23,976 bases of DNA from Sphacelaria rigidula (taxonomy: Eukaryota; Phaeophyceae; Sphacelariales): positions 1 through 23,976 of the forward strand of contig CAXNAA020000235.1 in assembly GCA_964200075.2 (NCBI GenBank), given 5' to 3'. A program made the position numbers and the translations under genes. Below the pieces are notes generated by a model. The model was not told the origin of the DNA, searched no databases, and was given only the letters and a program-made list of their open reading frames with translations. Positions within the stretch are counted from its first letter, which is position 1, and each line of letters starts with the position of its first letter. This document shows positions 17,501-23,414 of the stretch, one piece after another.

Positions 17501-20157
17501 CCAAGAAATGGTCCAGATGGTCGTTGGGGTGGCGCTGGTACCCTGGCAAGAGTAAGCAGGAAACGGCGGAAGGAGTTGGCTTTGGCGAGAGAGCCGACCC
17601 TGTAGTGGATGAAGCACCTTCGGAATCTCCGCGGTTGAGAAACGGGCGCTTTTGGAGCGGCTGGGGATTCCAGCCTGAGGCCGTGCCTGAACCTGGATCG
17701 GGTGTCGTGGATGGCATGGCATCAACGGCCGACGCGTCGTCTCAGGGTGAGACGGCGGGGGCGGGGGCATCAGCAGAGGATGGAAATACGGTTGAAGACG
17801 GGAATGTGCCGCCGAATGTTGACGGTAGGCCTTGGCTTTCCTTCGGCTGGAGTCCGCGGGGAGCTGCGCCTACCTCGAGCAGAGACGATCTCCAAACCGT
17901 ACCGATCGATGCGAAGCCAATGATGGTTGATAGTGAGGGTAGTGCTGGTGCGGAGCAGCAACTCGTGGGGGGAGAAGATGTAACATCAGTCGGAGAGGAG
18001 GCCCTGAAGTTCGTCCTAGAGCAAGGCAATGAACCTGGGAACGCTTGGTGGTGGTCTGGCCGCTCACGGTCGAACGTAGAACGTCCTGGTGCAGAAAAAG
18101 AAGGAGATGTTGCTGACGTCCTAGCTGAGGAAAAAGCGAGCTCTGGTGCTGGTGATGGAAAAGTTGGAGAAGCATCAACAGTGCCCCAGGAGAACGAGCG
18201 TGTTTTGGCGGGGGATCAAAATGCTGCCTCTAAATCTGGTTGGTGGTGGTCCAGCAAGTCGCAGCGAGATATGGCGCCTGCTACGATGGACGAATATGGG
18301 GTTGGTAGCAGGCAGCGTGACGAGAGGTACACGAGTTCCGTCGAAGATGATGATACAAACGCAGAAGAGGTAAACGCTACGCTCGAGGAGAACGAGGATA
18401 CCATACCCGAGAGCACACCGACCAGCCGCGAAGCTACCAGCTGGTGGTGGGCTGGCAATACGCAGCGAGAAGTAGGGAAACCCGCCGCCGGAGGCGTCAC
18501 GGATCCGACCGCCGGACAGGAGACAGGTGTTGTGAATGTCTCCGATCGGGGGATCGAGGGTGAAGCGCAGGGCGGCGGGCTATCGGATGGAATTCGCGAT
18601 GTCCCTGCGGACACGGCGGAGGAGGCTGATACCAGGCACGCAGACCACATTGGCGGACCTGTGCTCCGGAGCTGGAGGTCACTAAGTGAATACATGCGAA
18701 CAAGCAAGAACCCTGGAGAGACTGCGGATGTAGCGGCCGTGGTCAGCGAGGAGGCTGCCGTAGAGGGGGGAAATGATATGTCCTTATCGATGTTTGCAGA
18801 GGACAATGAAGGTGCCAACGAATCTGGGCTAGACACGGGAGTCAGAAGCTGGTGGTCATTAGGCAAGGACAGACGAAAAAGCAAGGACCCGGGAGAGACT
18901 GCAGATGTAGCGGCCGTGGTCGCGGGGGAAGCTGCCGTAGAGGGAGAATTCGACAAGCCGTTATCCATGCGTGAAGAAGACGGCGAAGCTGTCGAGGACT
19001 CTTATCTGCCCACCGCAGACAGGAGCTGGTGGTCACTGGGCAAGGGCATACGAACAAGCAGGGACCCGGAAGAGACTGCAGATGCCGTGGCTGTGGTCTC
19101 GGAGGAAACTGCATTAGAGGGAGAACTCGACAAGCCGTTATCGATGTTTGAAGAAGGTAGTCAAGGTGCCGAGGAATCTGATCGAGACACAGAAACCAGG
19201 AGCTGGTGGTCATTAGGCAAGGGCATGCGAACAAGCAAGAACCCGGAAGTGTCTGCGGATGTAGCGGCAGTGGTTGCGGAGGAAAGTGCCACGGAGGGAG
19301 AAACGGACAAGCTCTTATCGATGTTCGAAGAAGACGATAAAGGTGTCGAGGACTCTGATCATGACACGGAAGTAAACATGATGGATGCGGAAACTCCCCC
19401 ACGGCAACAGTCCGCCACTAGGGCTACGGTTTCATCTTGGGCTTCTTGGCGTCGGCGAGATTCTTTCCAGGGCAACCACGGAACTGCTGAGTCTTCGAAT
19501 GCTGGACCATCGACCGAGTCGATAGGCGGCGAAGAGGAAGCATTATTGAAACAAGCAACGATGGACGGAATGGTAGTAGAGGGGGAGCGTTTCACTGCGG
19601 AGGTGATTCTTGCCGATGAGTCTGCTCCGGTCGGGTTAAGGCGGCGGGACGATCAGCTTGGAGTGAAGGATGCGCTTTGGGGACAGGGATCAGGGGATAG
19701 TGGCGATAGCGATGGTGCCGACGACGCGTTTGATTCACAGGCTGCTGCGGGTAGTGGTGGCGATGAAAGAAGTCGCATGGCGATGGGCGACAGCGACGAA
19801 AAACCACTGGCGGATAACAACACCACACGACCACTCCTTCCACCGACAGGGGAGGACAATCTTATCCCTGAACCCGTTTTTGACGCAGGTTTAGCGCGAG
19901 CCGAAGGGGATGCCGAGAAGGCCAGCGAAATGCACAATATCTCCGGTGATATACCAACAGAGTCTGCGGAGTCAAAACTTGGCGATGACTCGCTTAACGC
20001 GGAGAGACTTGCCGAGATCGGAGATGAAACAGCGAAAAGTGGAGAAAAGGAGGAGGGTGATGAGGAACCGAGTCGAGCACGGCGAGATTTGTCGTCTGAT
20101 GCCGCTACCCTTGACACGATGGACACTTGCGCAGTCGCCAATATCGATGAGCGATAG
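8246..20157 (+). CDS. alpha/beta-hydrolase (lipase-like) gene, probably with a Trp-rich acidic C-terminal extension
   Basis: Model: exons 8246-8506, 14436-14538, 14731-14851, 15304-15380, 15629-15720, 16290-16407, 16797-16993, 17050-17118, 17174-17257 and 17317-20157. All ten join in phase with GT..AG introns and give about 1,320 residues. Residues 1-35 hold an Arg-rich start and a hydrophobic stretch (ILLALLAAAVVLRLA), a signal peptide or anchor. Strand 1 is AVITYINGIFHS. The nucleophile motif is AHSGG (Ser145), with Ala in place of the usual first Gly. NYYARNDP (Asp195) and LDHSLEGPTY (His241) are the likely acid and base. Substrate is unknown; an ester or lipid at a membrane or in the secretory pathway is inferred. 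The first seven exons are firm. Without the last splice the protein would stop at TGA 17279-17281 with 381 residues, and the Trp-rich frame would be a separate gene with first ATG at 17362. Confidence 0.65.
9959..10020. repeat. short GAGGAAT/ATTCCTC direct and inverted repeats
   Basis: The phrase (G)GTATTCCTC occurs twice in tandem, flanked by GAGGAATGTTCC and GAGGAATTCCAGGAAC, which are complementary to it. The segment could form a small cruciform. No gene context explains it. Confidence 0.5.
10796..10980 (+). repeat. dispersed 200-bp repeat, copy 2, with telomere-like motifs
   Basis: It is the direct-orientation partner of 6775-6975. It differs mainly by extra GGATTAGGGTTAGCG after the shared GGGGTTAG and by a short insertion after CAACGCACACC. 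The copies are diverged enough that they are not a recent duplication. Confidence 0.7.
10904..10932 (+). repeat. interstitial telomere-like sequence
   Basis: GGGGTTAGGATTAGGGTTAG contains three units of, or close to, TTAGGG. It lies inside the dispersed repeat and not at a chromosome end. Confidence 0.65.
11278..11400 (+). repeat. single diverged unit related to the 22.5-kb minisatellite
   Basis: GTGCTGATGGTCATGATCCAACCC..CGATAG..ATTGCGAGGCGTGTACGAGGGG matches one unit of the array at 22503-22860. The following CGGACTCG..CGAGGAA..GGTTCAAAGTG matches the right flank of that array (22859-22890). Array and flank therefore descend from a sequence of this kind. Confidence 0.6.
11612..11655 (-). 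repeat. degenerate telomere-like tract
   Basis: CCTAACCCTGACCCTGACTC followed by TAACTGTAACCCC is a run of about six variant CCCTAA units, opposite in strand to the tract at 10904. Confidence 0.55.
11729..11859 (+). repeat. purine-rich tract
   Basis: About 130 bp is dominated by A and G, with a run of eight A near 11766. It lies shortly before the SINE-like copy B and could be an old retroelement tail. No coding content. Confidence 0.5.
12022..12378 (+). repeat. SINE-like element with tRNA-like head, copy B
   Basis: From 12030 the sequence GCCCCGGTGGCTCAGCTGGT follows the 5' half of a tRNA gene: a 7-base acceptor strand, T8, and an A-box match (TGGCTCAGCTGG). About 30 bases on, GGGTCGTGGGT is a decayed B box. 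The body and 3' part are shared with copy A, and the 3' part with copy C. This layout is typical of tRNA-derived SINEs. It is not a functional tRNA because the D stem, anticodon arm and T arm do not pair. Confidence 0.6.
13158..14021. mobile_element. foldback/MITE-like element, copy 1, with terminal inverted repeats
   Basis: The ends are TACGAGCTGGGCCAGCC (13160-13176) and GGCTGGTCCAGCTCGTA (14003-14019), inverted with 16 of 17 matches and bordered by TA, which suggests a TA target duplication as in Tc1/mariner-type elements. It contains no transposase frame. Internally, phrases related to CCATACTAAATTTCA and TGAAATTTGGTATGG recur in both orientations, building nested hairpins. The largest palindrome is 13713-13980. 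The body aligns with 20817-22120 in direct orientation. Confidence 0.65.
13713..13980. repeat. long palindrome inside foldback element 1
   Basis: The arms begin AGGCCCATGCTCTTTTATAC and end GTATAATAGAGTATGGGCCT and pair along about 100 bp each. Pairing regions include AGAGTTGGATCCTGAAATTT with its partner near 13941-13962, ACAGTGCGTAGGGCAT with ATGCCCTATGCACTGT, and GAAGTGCCAAAAGTGTTTTT with AAAAACACTTTTGGTACTTC. The loop is about 50 bp. The structure would fold as DNA cruciform or RNA hairpin. Confidence 0.8.
14436..14538 (+). CDS. hydrolase exon 2
   Basis: Acceptor GTGTCAG, donor CAAG|GTAAGT, phase 0 in and phase 1 out. It encodes VRPFYNPSSGWWITDASK then AGYHLLRKPANDTIAQ, residues 88-121. 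It continues the core directly from exon 1 (FGHE|VRPFYNPSSGWW). Confidence 0.72.
14731..14851 (+). CDS. hydrolase exon 3: nucleophile elbow
   Basis: Acceptor TTGTTGACAG, donor GTTAGT, phase 1 in and phase 2 out. It encodes ALGEHLAQAVEDVGRGRV then LHIAHSGGALITYLAAQNHL, residues 122-161. Strand RVLHI runs into AHSGG, a nucleophile elbow with Ser145. Confidence 0.78.
15304..15380 (+). CDS. hydrolase exon 4
   Basis: Acceptor GGCACAG, donor GTCG|GTGAGC, phase 2 in and phase 1 out. It encodes QRDKIDVLTFGGARSITR then KYFPGRV, residues 163-187. KIDVLTFGGARS reads as the strand and turn that follow the nucleophile helix. Confidence 0.75.
15629..15720 (+). CDS. hydrolase exon 5: acid residue
   Basis: Acceptor TTTTTTTCAG, donor TCG|GTCAGT, phase 1 in and phase 0 out. 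It encodes VNYYARNDPLVRLDRRAA then ELMKLTNNTTLQS, residues 188-218. Asp195 in NYYARNDP is the best candidate for the catalytic acid. Confidence 0.75.
16003..16023 (+). CDS. possible 21-nt microexon of the hydrolase gene
   Basis: A perfect GTAAGT donor starts at 16024. A pyrimidine-rich acceptor (CCGCTTCTTGTACAG) ends at 16002. The 7 codons STSSSHL between them are in phase 0 on both sides, so inclusion or skipping keeps the frame. Another in-phase acceptor (CTACAG, exon start 15883) would give a 47-codon cassette exon without stops. Confidence 0.3.
16290..16407 (+). CDS. hydrolase exon 6: catalytic His
   Basis: Acceptor CCCCAACAG, donor GTTTGT, phase 0 in and phase 1 out. It encodes VSDKHESVFVFLEGRARQ then FVLDHSLEGPTYQHALKKEA, residues 219-257. 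VFVFLEG is a late core strand, and His241 in LDHSLEGPTY is the likely catalytic base. Confidence 0.76.
16797..16993 (+). CDS. hydrolase exon 7
   Basis: Acceptor CCTTGGCAG after a C/T-rich tract, donor AAG|GTATAT, phase 1 in and phase 0 out. It encodes AFRRAHFGPLSPLSWDYD to ..GLSSHFGMK, residues 258-323. Aromatic-rich (FFSTDYWNLRSWQESL), it lies after the triad and probably closes the catalytic domain. Confidence 0.68.
17050..17118 (+). CDS. hydrolase exon 8 (tentative)
   Basis: After a 56-bp intron ending TTCTTTTTAG, the phase-0 frame reads EWAVFRCVTGVGDRNRLT then ADVTC. The donor lies in a GT repeat (17115-17130) that offers GT in all three phases, so the exact end is not fixed; GTGTGT at 17119 keeps phase 0 with the next exon. 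Confidence 0.45.
17115..17130. repeat. (GT)n microsatellite at a splice donor
   Basis: Eight GT units overlap the presumed 5' splice site of the hydrolase mini-intron. Changes in length would move or shift the donor. Confidence 0.9.
17174..17257 (+). CDS. hydrolase exon 9 (tentative)
   Basis: Acceptor TTGTGACAG. The frame reads VGAVTYDKLLLSKATVVR then QLLVGCGLLM, with donor ATG|GTGCAT in phase 0. If this donor is not used, the frame ends at TGA 17279-17281 (..VHVKGTS). The segment VVRQLLVGCGLLMV is hydrophobic, but short for a membrane span. Confidence 0.42.
17317..20157 (+). CDS. large acidic, Trp-motif repeat region (terminal exon)
   Basis: It has 946 codons plus the stop TAG 20155-20157. 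Acceptor CGTTTGCAG before 17317 puts it in phase 0 with exon 9; the first in-frame ATG is 17362. Composition is rich in Glu, Asp, Gly, Ser and Ala with little hydrophobic content, so it is probably disordered. Tryptophan-rich motifs begin at the Trp codons 17401, 17518, 17653, 17833, 18046, 18241, 18442, 18673, 18850, 19027, 19204 and 19438. They change gradually from forms such as RFWSGWGF to NAWWWSGR to RSWWSLGKGMRTSKNP. Linkers are acidic (ETADVAAVV.EE..EG). The last 230 residues lack the motif. I recognise no family. Regularly spaced Trp in an acidic linker suits a multivalent binding platform, which is inference. Confidence 0.7.
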   Translation, partial: DLRQASVDGHDRQPAMGAQAAGTLKESSWLSSRRGWPWERGTDEQTNTDGAHSLAVVAQGEAKKWSRWSLGWRWYPGKSKQETAEGVGFGERADPVVDEAPSESPRLRNGRFWSGWGFQPEAVPEPGSGVVDGMASTADASSQGETAGAGASAEDGNTVEDGNVPPNVDGRPWLSFGWSPRGAAPTSSRDDLQTVPIDAKPMMVDSEGSAGAEQQLVGGEDVTSVGEEALKFVLEQGNEPGNAWWWSGRSRSNVERPGAEKEGDVADVLAEEKASSGAGDGKVGEASTVPQENERVLAGDQNAASKSGWWWSSKSQRDMAPATMDEYGVGSRQRDERYTSSVEDDDTNAEEVNATLEENEDTIPESTPTSREATSWWWAGNTQREVGKPAAGGVTDPTAGQETGVVNVSDRGIEGEAQGGGLSDGIRDVPADTAEEADTRHADHIGGPVLRSWRSLSEYMRTSKNPGETADVAAVVSEEAAVEGGNDMSLSMFAEDNEGANESGLDTGVRSWWSLGKDRRKSKDPGETADVAAVVAGEAAVEGEFDKPLSMREEDGEAVEDSYLPTADRSWWSLGKGIRTSRDPEETADAVAVVSEETALEGELDKPLSMFEEGSQGAEESDRDTETRSWWSLGKGMRTSKNPEVSADVAAVVAEESATEGETDKLLSMFEEDDKGVEDSDHDTEVNMMDAETPPRQQSATRATVSSWASWRRRDSFQGNHGTAESSNAGPSTESIGGEEEALLKQATMDGMVVEGERFTAEVILADESAPVGLRRRDDQLGVKDALWGQGSGDSGDSDGADDAFDSQAAAGSGGDERSRMAMGDSDEKPLADNNTTRPLLPPTGEDNLIPEPVFDAGLARAEGDAEKASEMHNISGDIPTESAESKLGDDSLNAERLAEIGDETAKSGEKEEGDEEPSRARRDLSSDAATLDTMDTCAVANIDER
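18667..19374 (+). repeat. four 177-bp in-frame tandem repeats (59 residues each)
   Basis: Units start at 18667, 18844, 19021 and 19198, each at an RSW(R/W)SL codon set, exactly 177 bp apart with no indels. Each unit reads RSWWSLGK..R.SK.P.ETA, then a DVAAVV.EEAA.EGE segment, then DK.LSMFEED and an acidic end. The first unit is the most diverged (RSLSEYM for WSLGKGM). Confidence 0.92.
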
Positions 20158-20816
20158 CTCTAGTTTGCCCTCTCTCATGAATACAATAATATGTTGCTGC
20201 TACTACTCTGTGGTGGTGGTGGCAAGTGCACAAGAGCGAGGAGGGCGGTAGCTTGCTTGTACAGCGGGTATATTGTGATGTCCACACGTATTTGGTGCTT
20301 CGTCCGAGGCCCCGATTTCCGGTTTATTATATATGAGAGAATGACAGCTTGCGTGAGATACGCACACACACGCACCAAGGTCACGCACGGTATGGCAGAC
20401 AACAGAAGCTTTGGGTTCAACGGGACGATGGTCATCACCCGAGGCGCCTGGTTGCTTGAGCATGCTTTGCTTGCTGTGGTGGAGGGACACGCGCGCGCAT
20501 GTTGGGGAGTCGATCAACAAGGGTCGGTCTAGGCGGACTGTATATTGTTTCTGTGTTAGCCATGTCTCTTTATTGCTGGGTGTTCCTTTTTTGACGTGAA
20601 AATGACGTGTTTTTTTTCTCTGTTTCTGCTAGTTGTTTTTGCGCGTCGCTACAGCTCTTCTGTACTCTAAGACACAGCCGAGGTTTGTTCGCTTTTTATA
20701 GATTTCAAGTATTTCCACGTGCAGGAGGGCAATGCTCTCACATGGCCATCTCTGAATCGGGCACGAGTCTTATGATACTTTCTGTAAATCGGGGAGTGCC
20801 ACATGATGGTCATGCA
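20158..20816 (+). other. 3' flank of the Trp-rich exon, no recognised gene
   Basis: This is probably 3' untranslated sequence followed by intergenic DNA. The open frame at 20191-20532 begins in a run of Leu codons, has no domain and is likely chance. No canonical AATAAA lies near the stop. Confidence 0.5.
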
Positions 20817-21060
20817 CGGATTTAAGCTCTCAAAGCAATATCTCGTCGACACGGACGAGTTGAGCCATGATCCGCATATTGTATTGATCGTCTAACCAAG
20901 GGGAAGGTGTCCATCTGCTCAAAATTTTGGGCCCATGTTTTCACGTTGATTAAAATCCATGTCTAGTAATTGTTATACCTAGGGGAGATGGCGTCCATAC
21001 TAAAATCTCTATGAAACCCCCGATCGATGTATTCAGCGGATGACGAATTTTGGTGTGGAC

Positions 21061-21590
21061 ATTCCCGGGAGCACGGGGGGACGATATATACCCTCACCTT
21101 CACCTAATTCGTGATATATCTCGAGATATGGCGCACATAAGTTTTCCATACTAAAATCAGTATATGACAAACAGATGCGCTAGATTAGCTGAACCTGGAT
21201 ATCGCGTCTCAGTTTTTGAGAGTTATGCTATAAAATTTCGCATGGAGAACCGCTCGGCTAAGGCTGGCGGGGGTCGGCAGGCACAGAGTTTTACGCGCAA
21301 ATTTTTGTTCAGCGGTCAATTTCGAACCCCGGAGCCAAGCGAATCTGAAAATCAGACTAGGCTTCTCTCTGTGGGGTAATGCAAAGTGTCCGAGACGTGT
21401 GTTGGCGATTTTCTCGGCTTGGGGGTCATGAGGTGAGTCGAATGTCATGAAAGTGAACAATCCGTGGGCCAAATATCTGTTTGCCACAACATCCGGCCTT
21501 ATCTCATTTTTTAGCTCAATTTTTAAAAGTGTAATCCGAAACTGAGCATAGAGGACCATAGAGGTATACGAAAAATAAAAAATAAATGGG
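21061..21590. other. segment present only in foldback copy 2
   Basis: It sits between two blocks that are nearly adjacent in copy 1 (13440-13478). It contains TTTTCCATACTAAAATCAGTAT, related to the element's own recurring phrase. It may therefore be original element sequence lost from copy 1 rather than an insertion. No gene is seen. Confidence 0.5.
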
Positions 21591-21816
21591 CCTTCATATA
21601 TTTTTGGAGAGGTTCAGGCGTTCTCGTGAAAAAATGGTCTGTACCAGACTTGAACGCCCTAAACCAATGAAGAAAAAAACAATCTGACCCACTTTATTTT
21701 GTTGATTATGCCCTAGCCACGCCCCACACAAAGTTTCAATACACAAACACCAAACGTGGGTCGGTAAATGACCTGCAAAATACTGTTCCGAATTTATTCT
21801 GACCCTGTCACTAAAC

Positions 21817-22080
21817 GGCTCATTATACGACCAATACCTTGGAGTTGAACCCTGAAATTTGGTGTGGACAATGAGTAGGGCATGATGAAATAATTTACCG
21901 GCGCACACAGTTTTTTTTTTCATGAGTTAGGGGTAATAATCAGTTTTCAGATATCGGTAAAATGCCCCTCACTCATAAAGAAAAAAAAACTCGTGTGCGC
22001 CAGTAATTTTTCTCATGCCCTACTCATTATCCATACCAAATTAAAGGGTCCAAGTCCAAGTAATGGCCGTATAATGGGCC
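21817..22080. repeat. long palindrome inside foldback element 2
   Basis: The arms start GGCTCATTATACGACC and end GGCCGTATAATGGGCC. Pairing continues through AATTTGGTGTGGACAATGAG with its partner at 22023-22042, GTAGGGCATGA with TCATGCCCTAC, and CCGGCGCACACAG with CTCGTGTGCGCCAG. The loop is about 60 bp. It is positionally equivalent to 13713-13980. Confidence 0.8.
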
Positions 22081-22133
22081 TGCAAACTGCAGAATCGCTT
22101 CTCGGCTGGCCCAACTCCTAATAAACCCTTGTC

Positions 22134-22274
22134 GTGATCGAAACTAAGGAAAGTGGGATGCTAAAGAATAAAATTGAAAATATGTGTCCTGTGTGTGACC
22201 CCGCCTGATGTGCCCACATATATCGAAAGGTGTAGACTGGCGTCCAGAGTAGGTGGTATGACAGCACACACACC
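22134..22274 (+). repeat. SINE-like repeat, copy C (3' part only)
   Basis: It shares with copy B the phrases AGTGGGATGCTA.A, GTGTGACCCC, TGCCCACATA, CGAAAGGTGTAGACTGGCG and TCCAGA.TAG.TGG.A, and ends in (CA)n. The head is absent. It begins a few bases after the foldback element copy 2. Confidence 0.65.
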
Positions 22275-22502
22275 CTGCGCCCCGGAGGTTCAACTGTACG
22301 AACTGGCATCATTAGGTTGGGGAAATTTGGGTTTTGAAGCCCGCCGAATGCGTTTTGGTATGTATTTTTTGCACAAAGTTTCTGATATCAAGTGTCTGAG
22401 TTTTGTTTTGGAAAACGTGAAAACTCGTGACTAGCAAAAACATTTTTACTTTGGCTGAGTTTTTCCTTCATGATAGGGCGCGCGGTGCGGTGCGGTAATG
22501 CT

Positions 22503-22860
22503 GGCCATGATCCAATCCGCGATACCGTAATGCAAGGTGGTATACCGGGGAAGTGCTAGTCATGATCCAATCCGCGATACCGTAATGCAAGGTGGTGTAC
22601 CGGGGACGTGTTGGTCATGATCCAATCCGCGTCATGCAAGGGGGTATACCGGGGGATTGCTGGTCATGATCCAATCCGCGTCATGCAAGGGGGTATACCG
22701 GGGGATTGCTGGTCATGATCCAATCCGCGGTAACGTAATGCAAGGGGGTATACCGGGGGAGTGCTGGTCATGATCTAATCCGCGACATCGTAATGTAAGC
22801 GGGTATGCCGGGGGAGTGCTGGTTATGATCCAGTCCGCGATACGGTAATGCAAGATTACG
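22503..22860 (+). repeat. 55/49-bp minisatellite, seven units
   Basis: The anchor CATGATCCAATCCGCG occurs at 22506, 22561, 22616, 22665, 22714 and 22769, with a variant at 22824. Spacings are 55, 55, 49, 49, 55 and 55. The two 49-bp units share the same 6-bp loss in the GATACCGTAATG segment. Units differ at few positions, so expansion is fairly recent. Confidence 0.93.
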
Positions 22861-23265
22861 GACTCAGTGCGAGGAAGGGGTTCAAAGTGTAGATTGTGAC
22901 AACGAAAATAAGAAGGAAATGTGCAGTAGCAGGGAGGTCCATGTGGGTGTGGAAAGTGTACCCTCAAAAATGCGTAGAGTCGTTAATGGGTGTGCAACTA
23001 TGCTTACATGCCGTTCAAGGTGTGAGGATGTTCACAGAGCCAAAAACGCGGCCGTGATTGTATTGGGTGTTTGTTTTCGTCCAGTAGCTAATTTGCTCAC
23101 GGCTTCAATCGTGGTTGCAAGACGGAGGTGGAGGTCCCGCGGAAGTTGAGATGAGATGAACGGAAAACACTCTCGCCAAAAAACGCTCCGCAAAAAAAAA
23201 AATGAAAAAAACACGTGCGAGTACATGGCGAGTGTGTGAAATCACATCACCTCTTGTTTCGTGTT

Positions 23266-23270
<5 letters not shown>
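22861..23270. other. no recognised gene
   Basis: The first 35 bp or so match the right flank of the minisatellite-related sequence near 11345-11395. The open frame at 22919-23149 has no recognisable domain. An A-rich stretch lies at 23190-23212. Confidence 0.5.
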
Positions 23271-23304
<34 letters not shown>

Positions 23305-23325
23305 CCCTACCCCCCCCCCACCCCC
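23271..23325. repeat. poly-C tract before the assembly gap
   Basis: It is almost pure C with a few T and A interruptions, running directly into the N block. Read quality and length here should be distrusted. Confidence 0.95.
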
Positions 23326-23334
23326 NNNNNNNNN
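23326..23334. other. assembly gap (9 N)
   Basis: Nine unknown bases follow the poly-C tract. The true gap size is not known from the sequence, so open frames across it are meaningless. Confidence 0.98.
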
Positions 23335-23392
23335 ACACGGGCGGGTCCAGGCGGGGGGTGGAAAACACCCCACCCCCTTTTTTTGTGTTTTT

Positions 23393-23414
23393 CCCCCCCC
23401 CCCCCCCCCCCCCC
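23393..23414. repeat. poly-C tract after the assembly gap
   Basis: Twenty-two C in a row, after a T-rich segment. Together with the tract at 23271 it brackets a gap caused by hard-to-sequence DNA. Confidence 0.95.

Larger units (their letters stand above)
20817..22120. mobile_element. foldback/MITE-like element, copy 2 (larger, diverged)
   Basis: It aligns with 13182-14020 in direct orientation. Shared phrases are CAATATCTC.TCGAC, GATCCGCAT, TTTTGGGCCCAT, CCATGTCTAGTAATT, CTAAAATCTCTATGAAAC and GACGAATTTTGGTGTGGA, then CCTGCAAAATACTGTTCCGA. It is about 465 bp longer, because about 21061-21590 has no counterpart in copy 1. The right end keeps CGGCTGGCCCAACTCCTA, like the terminal repeat of copy 1. 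The left terminal repeat is not recognisable. Confidence 0.65.

Noticed and set aside
17253-20141. Long minus-strand open frames opposite the Trp-rich exon
   Set aside because: They are antisense shadows of a GC-rich, repeat-bearing coding exon; they break up into many frames and consist of Ser/Pro/Leu-rich low complexity.
20191-20532. 113-codon frame after the Trp-rich exon
   Set aside because: It starts in a Leu-codon run, has no domain, and lies where the 3' untranslated region is expected.
13158-22120. Long terminal repeats of a retrotransposon enclosing 14.0-20.8 kb
   Set aside because: The two direct copies are too diverged and too rich in internal palindromes to be LTRs, and the DNA between them encodes the hydrolase gene rather than gag or pol.
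22503-22860. CRISPR array
   Set aside because: The repeated units abut directly, with no unique spacers between them, and the context is eukaryotic. It is a minisatellite.
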